Origin: G963677445 sp963678275 | GTDB taxonomy: Bacteria; Bacteroidota; Ignavibacteria; Ignavibacteriales; Melioribacteraceae | Reading direction: 5' to 3' | Assembly (NCBI GenBank): GCA_963678275.1 | Contig: OY782765.1 | Span: 1,364,001 to 1,428,000, forward strand | Length of the DNA: 64,000 nucleotides | Shown: positions 1 to 8,764 of the stretch, piece after piece | How the letters are laid out: every line of letters starts with the position of its first letter | Numbering within the stretch: position 1 is the stretch's first letter | Translations under genes and position numbers: made by a program | Notes under the pieces: generated by a model | Told to the model about the DNA's origin: nothing | The model's database searches: none | Seen by the model: the letters and a program-made list of their open reading frames with translations, nothing else

Positions 1-2895
1 GCTTTTTGTGATCGTGTAGGTTATTTACACTTTGGTATCGTTTCTGTTGATGACGTTCCCGACGACGCCAGCGGAAACGAGAACTGGGCTCTTGAAGTCA
101 GTGGTCTTGATGAACTTTCGGTAATCGGCGGCGGAACCCAGACTATGCCGGGCAGCAGCAAATGGGATATCGTTGTTGCCAATGATAACATCTATGTCAT
201 TGACGGCTCAACAAATATTTACGGCCTGACTTATGACGGCGACTGGAAATATCTTCCTAACCAGGAAGGTCTTTTTGCCGATAACTGGTCATTTATGGCC
301 GCGCAGGCTTATGACATTGATGGAAACGGCACAGAAGAAATCATGCTCACAAACTATTCCGATGGCGGCAATGGTGAAATTACCGTGCTCGAACTCGAAG
401 CTGATACTCTGAAACCAACTACTATTTTCACCTCTGAAGATCACGGATCATTAAGACTTGTCGGTGGAGCTCATGGTGATATTGATGGTGACGGAAATGT
501 GGACTTCGTCTGGGGTACAAGATCAGGTAATCCTGTCGGCGCGGTTTATCGCATGGAATACCAGGGCGGCTCAGTAAGTGATCCCGCAAATTATACAATT
601 GACCTTGTCGATTCTAAAATCCATCCGACAGGCGGTCAGACAGATATGATCAATATGGGTGATGTCGACGGCGACTCAAAAGATGAAATTATTTACACCG
701 GTGTTCCAAGAGGCAGCGACCCATTGCCTATTGTTGTTCTTGACTATATGGATGTTACCGGTCTTATCACAATCGGTGAAGCAAGAGCCGATGATAATGG
801 TGACTATGTACCTGATATGCTGGGCCAGACTGTTACAATAATTGGCGCGGTTACATCAATTAACTTTACAGCTACCTCAAACCGTTTCAGCTATTACATT
901 CAGGATGAAACCGGTGGTATTAATATTACAAAAGGAAGTGAAACAGGCGGCGGTCCGGTTTATGAACTGGGCGACAGACTTCTTGTAACTGGTGAAGTTG
1001 ATCAGTATAACGGACTTACCCAGCTTGCTCTTTCCGATCTGAATACAGATGTAACTTATCTTGATGGCGGAAGAACTGTTGTTCCTGTTGAGCTGTCTGT
1101 TGGCGAATTTGTTGAAAATGCTGAAATGTATGAAGGTATGTTAGTTAAAGTCATGGGTCTCGGTCTTTCGGAGAATAATACTGGCACATGGCCGGCAGAT
1201 GGCAGCAGCGCCAATATTACCCTGAATGACGGATACACCGGCAACGACTTCACTCTTCGTGTTGACAGCGATACAGATATTGACGGACAAACTGAACCTA
1301 CTTACCCGATCAACCTTACAGGTGTGGGCACACAGTATTCTTCAAGCACTCCGGCCAATGACGGTTACCAGGTTTCACCAAGTTTCTACACCGACTTTGA
1401 GCAGGCTGTCGCAGCTCCTCCTTCAGCTTATTTCTTCCTTACCGCTCCTGCTGACGGCGCAGAAATTACTATTGATAATCCTGCTACAGAATATACCGCT
1501 ACATGGACTCCGGCAGTCGACCTTAATGGCGACGCGATTATTTATCAGTTTGCCCTCCTGCCCGATCATCTGACAAGCGGCGCTCTTACAGATACCTTCT
1601 TTACTTTCACCGGTCAGAATATTCTTGATCTTATGACAGATATGGACACACTGGCCGCTACATGGACCGCGAGAGCCAAAGGCGCTGAACTTGATCTTAT
1701 CGCGAGCGTTGATACTTTCGCTATTACTTTCATTAAAGGTGATATGGGTGAAGAACTTCTCAGCCTTACCCACACACCTGGCGACTTAAATGTTGGTATT
1801 TTTAATGACGGTTGTATCGGTCGTGACCGTGATTCTGATGGTCCGAGTATTACCTGGAAAGGCCAGGATGGTCTCTGGTCAGGTGGTCTGATATTCGGTA
1901 CACCCGCGGTAGGACAGGTTAATGGTCTTATCCCAAGCTGGCAGAACGCCTCTCCGAATTTCATTGTTGACGTTCAGAATATTGGCAGTAACTTCACAGG
2001 TGGTTTCACAACCAGCAGTGATTTTGACCAGATTTCAACTTCTATGCTGAATGACCAGACAGCTCCTACTCCTTATGGTGTCGATATAGAAGTATCAAGT
2101 TATTCAAACACTGGTGATAATTTCGTATTTATTCGTTACGGATACACCAATACAACCGGCTCAGACCTCGTTGATTTCCATGCCGGTATATTCATTGACT
2201 GGGATGTTGATGGAAATACTTATACTACCAATCTCGGTGGTTACGCCATGGATGAATACCTTGTCTACCAGTTTGATAATGGCAGCTCACCATATTATTA
2301 TGGTATCGCCTGTATCAATGGTATGGATGGCGGTCGTATTTCAAGTTTCTTCCCCTCTGACGAAGCCACAGGACGTACAGAAGCATGGTCATATCTCTCA
2401 ACTACTGAAGCAACTAATCCAACTGATCCGGATGATTACCGCGCGTTCCAGGGAACAAATCTTGGCACTATCGCAGCCGGTGAAACAAAATATGCTACTT
2501 TCGCTGTTGTAGCCGGTGATCAGCTTATTGATGTCCGCGCAAACGCTAACGCGGCATTTGTTAAAGCAAATGAAGTTGGATTTACTGATATTACTCTTGA
2601 TGTTAACGGTGATATGGATGTTATTCCTGAAACATTTACTGTTGATCAGAACTATCCTAATCCATTCAACCCTGAAACTATTATCCAGTTCGGTCTTCCC
2701 GCTGAAATGAATGTCGATCTAAGAGTTTATGACATTCTCGGTCGTGAAGTTTCAAAACTTATCGTTAATGAAACAATGAAAGCCGGAACATACAAAGTAT
2801 CATTCGACGGAAGAAATCTTGCCAGCGGCACCTATGTTTACAGAATTGTTGCCGGTGACAACGTAACAACCAAGAAAATGATGCTTCTGAAGTAA
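1..2895 (+). CDS. Secreted FG-GAP/OB-fold protein with T9SS type A sorting domain (5' end missing)
   Basis: The reading frame is open to base 1, so the start lies outside the window; the first internal Met is at 145. Three calcium-loop-like repeats (DIDGNGTEEIML, DIDGDGNVDFVW, DVDGDSKDEIIY) between about 310 and 710 resemble FG-GAP/VCBS blades. They are followed by an OB-fold-like stretch (about 760-1400, DUF5689-like, with VTIIGAV and YYIQDETGGINI), a Fn3-like section with TATWTPAVDLNGD, and a beta-rich domain. The last ~80 residues are a Por/T9SS sorting domain: QNYPNPFNPETIIQFGLP, then VYDILGREVSKL, ending TKKMMLLK. Export across the outer membrane by T9SS is expected from that family. Catalytic activity cannot be assigned. 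A strong terminator follows 28 bases after the stop codon. Confidence 0.85.
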   Translation, partial: AFCDRVGYLHFGIVSVDDVPDDASGNENWALEVSGLDELSVIGGGTQTMPGSSKWDIVVANDNIYVIDGSTNIYGLTYDGDWKYLPNQEGLFADNWSFMAAQAYDIDGNGTEEIMLTNYSDGGNGEITVLELEADTLKPTTIFTSEDHGSLRLVGGAHGDIDGDGNVDFVWGTRSGNPVGAVYRMEYQGGSVSDPANYTIDLVDSKIHPTGGQTDMINMGDVDGDSKDEIIYTGVPRGSDPLPIVVLDYMDVTGLITIGEARADDNGDYVPDMLGQTVTIIGAVTSINFTATSNRFSYYIQDETGGINITKGSETGGGPVYELGDRLLVTGEVDQYNGLTQLALSDLNTDVTYLDGGRTVVPVELSVGEFVENAEMYEGMLVKVMGLGLSENNTGTWPADGSSANITLNDGYTGNDFTLRVDSDTDIDGQTEPTYPINLTGVGTQYSSSTPANDGYQVSPSFYTDFEQAVAAPPSAYFFLTAPADGAEITIDNPATEYTATWTPAVDLNGDAIIYQFALLPDHLTSGALTDTFFTFTGQNILDLMTDMDTLAATWTARAKGAELDLIASVDTFAITFIKGDMGEELLSLTHTPGDLNVGIFNDGCIGRDRDSDGPSITWKGQDGLWSGGLIFGTPAVGQVNGLIPSWQNASPNFIVDVQNIGSNFTGGFTTSSDFDQISTSMLNDQTAPTPYGVDIEVSSYSNTGDNFVFIRYGYTNTTGSDLVDFHAGIFIDWDVDGNTYTTNLGGYAMDEYLVYQFDNGSSPYYYGIACINGMDGGRISSFFPSDEATGRTEAWSYLSTTEATNPTDPDDYRAFQGTNLGTIAAGETKYATFAVVAGDQLIDVRANANAAFVKANEVGFTDITLDVNGDMDVIPETFTVDQNYPNPFNPETIIQFGLPAEMNVDLRVYDILGREVSKLIVNETMKAGTYKVSFDGRNLASGTYVYRIVAGDNVTTKKMMLLK

Positions 2896-2923
2896 TATTC
2901 AGATCTAAATATTTTTCTCAAAA

Positions 2924-2947
2924 CCCCGCCTTTAGCGGGGTTTTTTT
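2924..2947 (+). terminator. Rho-independent terminator of the first gene
   Basis: CCCCGC (2924-2929) pairs with GCGGGG (2935-2940) across a 5-base loop and is followed by seven T. An AAA/TTT extension lengthens the stem. It lies just after the stop of the secreted protein. Confidence 0.93.
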
Positions 2948-2949
2948 GT

Positions 2950-3509
2950 TTCCGGATACCCTTTGCTTATATAAAATAACCTAAGGTATCTCCGGCCTGA
3001 AAACGCGGAGTCATATTCCTTGTGCTTCTTTGTGCCTTCCCCGTGTTCCTTGTGGTTATTTTTTCAGCCTCCCGGCTTTCTATGGAAATAGCGCCCGTTT
3101 GAATAAGGTTAATAAGGTTTTATTTTTATGAGGATTTACCTCTGCTACTAAGGTCAAAAAATAAAGAATAAGGTTTTTTTGAGCTTTTCGTGGGATTTGG
3201 TGGCGTTTCTTCCACCTCAATCAATGACATCTGCGTAATCAAAAAATCTGCGGTTCTCTTGACCTTATTAATTGTTAATTGCATTTTTGCCATTTTACGT
3301 AGAATTTAACTCCTTATGGAATACTCCTAACTCTTACTCTGATTTTTTAACAGACAATAACACTTACAAATTCTGCCCCTGAAAAAAATCAAAATGGATT
3401 CAGCCGTTTTTTTCGTAACATATCGCTAAACCGATTTGTTTATAACGTTCTTTCAAAATAGATTTTTTGCTCTATTTTTATTATATTTTCCGGCAAAACG
3501 AGTAAAATA
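2950..3509. repeat. Gene-free gap with degenerate copies of repeats R6 and R1
   Basis: This 560-base gap holds no credible gene. From about 3100 to 3360 it resembles, in diverged form, the long R6 unit duplicated at 11526-12490: 'aataaggttttat', 'tttcttccacctca', 'cttattaattgttaattg', 'ctcttactctgattttttaac'. An R1 copy sits inside at 3284-3324. A low-complexity stretch at about 3018-3068 (cttctttgtgccttcc, cttgtggtt) resembles other 'ctttgtgccttcgtg' intergenic repeats. The AT-rich last 90 bases presumably hold the promoter of the HTH gene; I see no clear box. Confidence 0.6.
3284..3324 (+). repeat. R1 dispersed repeat, copy 1
   Basis: Reads TTTTTGCCATTTTACGTAGA then ATTTAACTCCTTATGGAATACTC. 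The hairpin arm is changed (GGAAT for GGAGT), so the stem is imperfect. The consensus used here is given in the finding on R1. Confidence 0.75.
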
Positions 3510-4049
3510 TTGAGCAAAAAAGAAGAAATCATTGCCGAGATAAGAAACTCGGGAGTAAATCCGGCCAGAATAGCCGAACAAATGGGAATTAACTCCTCCA
3601 CTCTTTCAATCCTGTTAAATGAAAATGACGAGATTGAAGATGATCTTTATCAGCAGTTAAAAGAAATTCTTAGCGCGCATCAGTATGAGCTTGAAATATT
3701 TGATCCTTCCGGTGAAATCGGCCTCGATCTTTTCGATAACAATGATCTGGAAAAAAGCATTGGTGAACGAATAAGAATTTTCGCGAGAAAAAATTTCGGC
3801 ACACTTAAAAAACTTGCCGAGTCAATTGATATGTCTCCCCAGCAGCTTCAACAGTATATCAGCGGCAACCGGGAACCGGGAGCTAAAATATTACTTAAGC
3901 TTCTTAATACAGGCTGTGATATCAACTGGCTTTTGAGCGGCAATGAAAAAATCCAGACCTACAGGACTTACAAACTTGAAAAAGAGGTGAAATCGCTCAG
4001 GTCGAAAATAAGAAAAATTAACATGGTCCTTGGCAAAAATGAGACTTAA
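3510..4049 (+). CDS. Tandem helix-turn-helix transcriptional regulator (XRE-like)
   Basis: A 179-residue protein starting at TTG 3510 (no ATG fits; upstream purines are weak). Two HTH units are visible. Residues ~8-52 hold IRNSGVNPARIAEQMGINSS with TLSILLN after it. Residues ~83-145 form a classic Cro/CI-type XRE domain: IGERIRIFARKNFGTLKKLA, DMSPQQLQQYISGNREPG, ending INWLLSGNE. The C-terminus (150-179) is a short, basic, coiled-coil-like helix (KLEKEVKSLRSKIRKIN), probably for dimerisation. It would bind DNA as a repressor or activator; the target is unknown. The DMT permease downstream on the same strand is the nearest candidate target. Confidence 0.8.
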   Translation: MSKKEEIIAEIRNSGVNPARIAEQMGINSSTLSILLNENDEIEDDLYQQLKEILSAHQYELEIFDPSGEIGLDLFDNNDLEKSIGERIRIFARKNFGTLKKLAESIDMSPQQLQQYISGNREPGAKILLKLLNTGCDINWLLSGNEKIQTYRTYKLEKEVKSLRSKIRKINMVLGKNET

Positions 4050-4135
4050 TATATCTTTCGGCTGTTTCCCTTACACTATTATTCATTATATTATCGGATT
4101 ACAAATTATTCATTTACCTTTACAGGAAGTTTCCC

Positions 4136-5068
4136 ATTAATCAGAAATCTTATACCAGCAACAGACTCGCCCCGGTTTTCGTTATACTCGCGGCATCCAT
4201 GTGGGGAATTGACGGAATCGTCCTGAGACCTTCCCTGTTTACTTTACCGGTCCCTCTTGTTGTGTTTATCGAAAGCGCGTTGGTCACCCTTCTCCTTACT
4301 CCTTTAATTTTCTTCAGAAAATCTGAGTTAAAACAGCTAAAAACAAAAGACTGGCTCTCATTTGCCGGAGTTGCTTTATTTGGCGGCGCAATGGGGACAA
4401 TGGCAATTACGAAAGCCCTCTTTTATGTCCATTTTGTAAATCTCTCAATTGTTGTATTAATTCAGAAATTACAACCGGCTTTCGCGCTTCTTTTTGCGGC
4501 GCTCTTTCTCAGGGAAAAACTTCCTCCGCGGTTCTTTTTATGGTCGGGTATCGCCATGTTTGGAGCTTATCTGATGACTTTCGGCTTTATACCCGCGGCT
4601 ATCGAAACCGGTGAAGCGAGCTTATATTCTGTCCTGTTCGCTCTGCTTGCCGCTGTCAGTTTTGCCCTTTCCACCGTTCTCAGTAAAAGAGCGTTAAGAA
4701 ATACCGGTTATGAAACCGGAACTTATCTCAGGTTCCTTTTTGCCGCGTTTATTTTGCTGGTACTAAATCTCTATACAGGTGATTTTTCTTCAATTGACTC
4801 TGTCACGTCACACCAGGTTATTATATTTGTTATAATTGCCTTTTCCACAGGAGGACTGGCAATAATTCTTTATTATTACGGCCTGAAAAAAATCACAGCC
4901 TCTGTTGCCTCAATCTGCGAATTAGCATTTCCCCTCACCGCTGTCGCGCTCGAATATTTCCTCAGAGGCAATATTCTTAAACCTGATCAGTGGCTTGGTG
5001 TTATCCTGCTGATCATAGGAATGTTAAAAGTAACCGGGTTTCGAAAACCACCGGAAATAAAAGTTTGA
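4136..5068 (+). CDS. EamA/DMT-family permease, apparent ATT start
   Basis: Ten hydrophobic segments in two EamA halves of five are visible (residues ~12-150 and ~160-305), with the paired motifs FAALFLREKLPPRFFLWSGI and the corresponding LEYFLRGNILKPDQWLGVIL at the ends of the halves. The family exports or imports small metabolites across the inner membrane; the substrate is unknown. The first ATG (4199) falls inside the first membrane helix (VFVILAASMWGIDG), so it cannot be the natural start. No ATG, GTG or TTG lies in frame upstream in a sensible place. ATT at 4136 has AGGAAG at 4124-4129 with 6-base spacing and gives a normal 310-residue protein with a short cytoplasmic N-tail, so I chose it. 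Confidence 0.85.
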   Translation: MNQKSYTSNRLAPVFVILAASMWGIDGIVLRPSLFTLPVPLVVFIESALVTLLLTPLIFFRKSELKQLKTKDWLSFAGVALFGGAMGTMAITKALFYVHFVNLSIVVLIQKLQPAFALLFAALFLREKLPPRFFLWSGIAMFGAYLMTFGFIPAAIETGEASLYSVLFALLAAVSFALSTVLSKRALRNTGYETGTYLRFLFAAFILLVLNLYTGDFSSIDSVTSHQVIIFVIIAFSTGGLAIILYYYGLKKITASVASICELAFPLTAVALEYFLRGNILKPDQWLGVILLIIGMLKVTGFRKPPEIKV

Positions 5069-5155
5069 TAGAAGACAAATAATTTGCCATTGAAATTAAG
5101 CTGATTTATACAAATATTCACTACTTAAATTTTACGTAATTATACGGAGATATTT

Positions 5156-7129
5156 ATGTCTCAAAACAACATCAATTCAGAATTCAAACCTTATATAGCT
5201 CCCTCCGATTTTATTCCCGAATTTACCCCGAAAGCTATTGTTCTCGGCGCAATATTCGGAATCATTTTTGGAGCGGCAACAGTTTATCTCGGGCTTAAAG
5301 TTGGTCTTACTGTAAGCGCCTCAATTCCTATTGCGGTGCTGGCAATCTCGGTATTCAAAAAAATCGGGAAAGCGAGCATCCTTGAAAATAATATTGTTCA
5401 GACTATCGGTTCTGCAGGTGAATCGGTGGCGGCTGGTGTGGTGTTTACTATTCCGGCCCTTCTATTCCTTCCCGGCGGAGGTGATTACTTCCAGTATTTC
5501 CAGATTTTTGTGCTCGCCCTGGCCGGTGGTATTCTCGGCGTTTTATTTATGATCCCTCTTCGCAGAAGCCTTATCGTAAAAGAACATGGCCGACTTCCTT
5601 TCCCCGAAGGAACTGCCTGCGCCGATGTTCTTGTGGCAGGTGAAAAGGGAGGCAAACTCGCGCAGAAAGTCTATTATGGACTCGGTATCGCGTTTTTGTA
5701 CAAATTTTTCATGGTAATTCTCGGGTTATGGAAAGATATTCCTTCATATATTTTCAGTAAACGTTCCGCTCTTCCCAATGGAACAATAAATGGAGAGATA
5801 ACCCCTGAACTCCTCGGCGTCGGGTACATTATAGGTCCCAAAATTGCCGGTATAATGGTCGCGGGTGGTGTTCTTTCATGGCTGGTGCTGATCCCCTTGA
5901 TTACATTGCTGGGAGAGAACCTCGGTTCGGTATTTCCCCCCGCGACTAAACTGATATCGGAAATGTCCCCGTCTGAAATATGGAGCAACTATATCAGGTA
6001 TATCGGCGCTGGAGCTGTAACTTTCGGCGGAATTGTCACTCTGATCAGATCATTCCCCACTATTATCAACGCGTTCAAAGATTCCTTCAAAGACCTTAAA
6101 GATACATCCAATAATGGCGGGAAAGAAAAATCACGCACCGAAAAAGATATTCCTCTTATGTATGTTCTTATAGGAAGTGTTATCCTTGTGATATTTATGG
6201 CTGTTATCCCTAACATCCCCACCAATCTCCTCTCTTCAATAATGATTGTCATTTTCGGATTTTTCTTTGTTACTGTTTCCTCAAGAATTGTGGGTCTGAT
6301 TGGTTCATCTTCAAACCCGATTTCAGGAATGACCATTGCCACCCTCATGGCTACTTCACTTATTTTTGTCGCTGTCGGCTGGACAGGTGAAATTTATCAG
6401 CCGATCGCGCTTGTTGTCGGGTCGATAGTATGTATTGCCTCGGCGAATGCGGGCGCAACATCTCAGGACCTAAAAACCGGCTATATCGTGGGAGCCACAC
6501 CTGTCAAACAGCAGATCGGGTTGATTATCGGGGTTGTCGCCTCGGTAGTTGTTATCGGATTCACTCTCCTGCTGCTCGAAGACACACTCGGTATTGGAGC
6601 TATTACACCCAATCATCCCAATCCCCTGCCCGCTCCGCAGGCTACTTTAATGGCCACAGTTATTAAAGGCCTCCTAAGTCAGAACCTTCCCTGGGGTCTT
6701 GTGCTCACAGGTATGGGAATCGCCGCGGTGATGGAATTAAGTGGTGTCAGGTCTCTTCCTTTCGCGGTAGGCGCCTATCTTCCATTATCTACCTCCTCTC
6801 CAATATTTATTGGAGGACTGGTAAAATTAGTAGTTGATAAATTCAAAAAATCGGATGAAGAAGAATCAGATATCGGCCCGGGAGCTTTATTCAGCTCAGG
6901 TCTTATAGCTGGTGGAGCCCTCACAGGTATACTCGTAGCTATTCTTGTAGGAACTCCCTGGGAAACCCTCGCCGACGGTTCCGAAATTTCCATTGCTGAA
7001 GTATTAAATACCGGCTTTCATGAAACACTTGGATCGGCTGCCGATTTAATTTCACTTGTTATGTTCCTCGGCCTTGCCCTCTTATTATTCCGATTTGCCA
7101 TGTCAAAAAATAATTCAGTAAACTCATAA
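5156..7129 (+). CDS. OPT-family oligopeptide transporter
   Basis: 657 residues with about 14-16 membrane helices, matching the bacterial OPT family (TIGR00733 type) in length and pattern: the N-terminal FTPKAIVLGAIFGIIFGAAT with VYLGLKVGLTVSASIP, NIVQTIGSAGESVAAGV, the GRLPFPEGTACADVL loop, and late motifs NAGATSQDLKTGY and FAVGAYLPLSTSSPIFIGG. OPT proteins couple oligopeptide (or in some branches metal-chelate) uptake to the proton gradient in the inner membrane. It leads a gene series with 19 bases to the next gene and ends with an aminopeptidase, which supports peptides as substrate. GGAGA at about 5144-5148 is the ribosome site for ATG 5156. Confidence 0.92.
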   Translation: MSQNNINSEFKPYIAPSDFIPEFTPKAIVLGAIFGIIFGAATVYLGLKVGLTVSASIPIAVLAISVFKKIGKASILENNIVQTIGSAGESVAAGVVFTIPALLFLPGGGDYFQYFQIFVLALAGGILGVLFMIPLRRSLIVKEHGRLPFPEGTACADVLVAGEKGGKLAQKVYYGLGIAFLYKFFMVILGLWKDIPSYIFSKRSALPNGTINGEITPELLGVGYIIGPKIAGIMVAGGVLSWLVLIPLITLLGENLGSVFPPATKLISEMSPSEIWSNYIRYIGAGAVTFGGIVTLIRSFPTIINAFKDSFKDLKDTSNNGGKEKSRTEKDIPLMYVLIGSVILVIFMAVIPNIPTNLLSSIMIVIFGFFFVTVSSRIVGLIGSSSNPISGMTIATLMATSLIFVAVGWTGEIYQPIALVVGSIVCIASANAGATSQDLKTGYIVGATPVKQQIGLIIGVVASVVVIGFTLLLLEDTLGIGAITPNHPNPLPAPQATLMATVIKGLLSQNLPWGLVLTGMGIAAVMELSGVRSLPFAVGAYLPLSTSSPIFIGGLVKLVVDKFKKSDEEESDIGPGALFSSGLIAGGALTGILVAILVGTPWETLADGSEISIAEVLNTGFHETLGSAADLISLVMFLGLALLLFRFAMSKNNSVNS

Positions 7130-7148
7130 AAGATTTCAGGTGATCCGG

Positions 7149-8411
7149 ATGACAGAAAATATAAATTCAAATGCTCCTTCCGCCCTATTCAGATGGACAT
7201 TACTGATAATTATTAGTTTCGCGATGTTTGGAAACTATTATATCTATGACAGTATCAGTCCCCTGGCCGACCTGCTTTCCACTCAGTTAAACTTCACTGA
7301 CGCCGATATCGGCTGGCTTAATGGCATCTACAGTATTCCTAACCTGATAATGGTTTTCATAGGAGGCATACTTATTGACCTTCTCGGAACCCGTATTTCA
7401 ACATTTTTATTTGCCACTTTATGCCTGATAGGCGCCGCGATAACCGCCAGCTTCAGCGACCTCGAAATGATGGCCGTCGGAAGGCTGGTATTCGGACTCG
7501 GAGCCGAATCGCTTATTGTCGGGGTAACAACAGTTGTAGGAAAATGGTTTAAAGGCAAACAGTTATCATTTGCTTTTGGCATCAATCTCATGGTGGCCCG
7601 CCTTGGCACTATCGCGGCTTATAATTCCCCTACCTGGGCATCCGGATTATATACTGATTATAAAGGTCCCCTTATGCTGGCTGTCGCCGCCGGTGTAATT
7701 TCTGTGGCAGCAATTATCATTTACTGGGGCATGGATGTTTACGCCTCGAAAAAATATACAGTTCGCAAGGAAGGAGAGCAGGATAAATTCCGTTTCAGTG
7801 ATATCCTGTCATTTTCAAAGTCCTACTGGTACCTTGTATTTCTTTGCGTTACATTTTATTCGGCTATCTTTCCTTTCAAAACTTTCGGTGTAAAGTTTTT
7901 TATGATGGAGCATGGAGTTACCAGGGAGTTTGGAGGATTTCTGATTAGCGCCCTCGATATTTCGGCAATATTCCTGACGCCGCTTTTCGGACTTATGGTG
8001 GATCATTTCGGAAAGCGCTCACTGTTAATGGCCTTCGGTTCGTTCATTCTATTCCCGGTTTATGTGATTATGGGTTATACCGATATCAGCCTTTATATAC
8101 CGATGTTTTTTATGGGACTTTCCTTCTCACTGATCCCGGCGGTGATCTGGCCTTCGGTTGCCATGATCGTACCTGAACGAAGCCTCGGCACAGCTTACGG
8201 GCTGATGACGATGGTTCAGGCGGTGGGTCTGTCATTCTTTAATATTTTTGTCGGCTATATTAACGATTCAACCGGCAGCTACGGAGTTGGAATGTGGATA
8301 TTCTCATCCCTCAGTTTTGTTGGTCTTCTTTTCGCCTTTTTACTCAGGCGGCGTGAGGTCGGACCAAAAGGACACGGACTTGAAAAAGGTTTGGTTAAGG
8401 GGAGTAAATGA
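7149..8411 (+). CDS. MFS transporter resembling the dipeptide carrier MFSD1
   Basis: 420 residues, 12 membrane helices in two halves. I chose ATG 7149 over GTG 7140 because AGGTGA (7137-7142) is well spaced for it. The N-terminal half shows FGNYYIYDSISPLADLL, then NGIYSIPNLIMVFIGGILID, GRLVFGLGAESL, and VGKWFKGKQLSFAFGINL with MVARLGT. From memory, animal MFSD1 has the same string of motifs (G-YY-YD, YSIY-PN, GG-LID, GR-VFG-G-ESL, WFKGKEL). MFSD1 is known as a lysosomal dipeptide uniporter. The location between an oligopeptide transporter and an aminopeptidase supports dipeptide transport here. Its stop overlaps the next start (ATGA), showing coupled translation. Confidence 0.85.
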   Translation: MTENINSNAPSALFRWTLLIIISFAMFGNYYIYDSISPLADLLSTQLNFTDADIGWLNGIYSIPNLIMVFIGGILIDLLGTRISTFLFATLCLIGAAITASFSDLEMMAVGRLVFGLGAESLIVGVTTVVGKWFKGKQLSFAFGINLMVARLGTIAAYNSPTWASGLYTDYKGPLMLAVAAGVISVAAIIIYWGMDVYASKKYTVRKEGEQDKFRFSDILSFSKSYWYLVFLCVTFYSAIFPFKTFGVKFFMMEHGVTREFGGFLISALDISAIFLTPLFGLMVDHFGKRSLLMAFGSFILFPVYVIMGYTDISLYIPMFFMGLSFSLIPAVIWPSVAMIVPERSLGTAYGLMTMVQAVGLSFFNIFVGYINDSTGSYGVGMWIFSSLSFVGLLFAFLLRRREVGPKGHGLEKGLVKGSK

Positions 8412-8764
8412 CAGAACTTGCCGAGCTCTACCCGATAAGAAATTGTGAATATGAAGTTAATGACGGCCTGGTAACCATTTTATTTGTTAATCCCAGGCCA
8501 AGCTTCATCGACAGAATATTTTTCAAAAAACTTTCCAAACGTCCGAGAAAAATTGACCTTGATAAAATTGGTTCTTTCGTTTGGGAATTATGTGATGGCG
8601 CGAATAATGTTCAGCAGATCATCGAAAAACTGAGCGACCATTTTGGCGAGGAAGTTGATCCCGCCGATAAAAGAGTTAATTTATTTATTACTCAGTTAAA
8701 AAGAAATAAATTTATTAACTTGTATATGAAAAATCAGGAAAACTCGAGTGACTCTGAAAAATAG
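8408..8764 (+). CDS. PqqD-like (RiPP recognition element) protein
   Basis: 118 residues with the PqqD fold signature: a beta-strand N-terminus (GLVTILFVNPRPS), then DLDKIGSFVWELCDGANNVQ, then a winged-helix tail IIEKLSDHFGEE with VDPADKRVNLFITQLKRNKF. PqqD domains bind leader peptides for radical SAM or other modifying enzymes. No precursor peptide or modifying enzyme is next to it, so this is an orphan copy; free-standing PqqD-like proteins with other roles are known. It is coupled by ATGA to the MFS gene and overlaps the next CDS by 17 bases. Confidence 0.8.
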   Translation: MTELAELYPIRNCEYEVNDGLVTILFVNPRPSFIDRIFFKKLSKRPRKIDLDKIGSFVWELCDGANNVQQIIEKLSDHFGEEVDPADKRVNLFITQLKRNKFINLYMKNQENSSDSEK

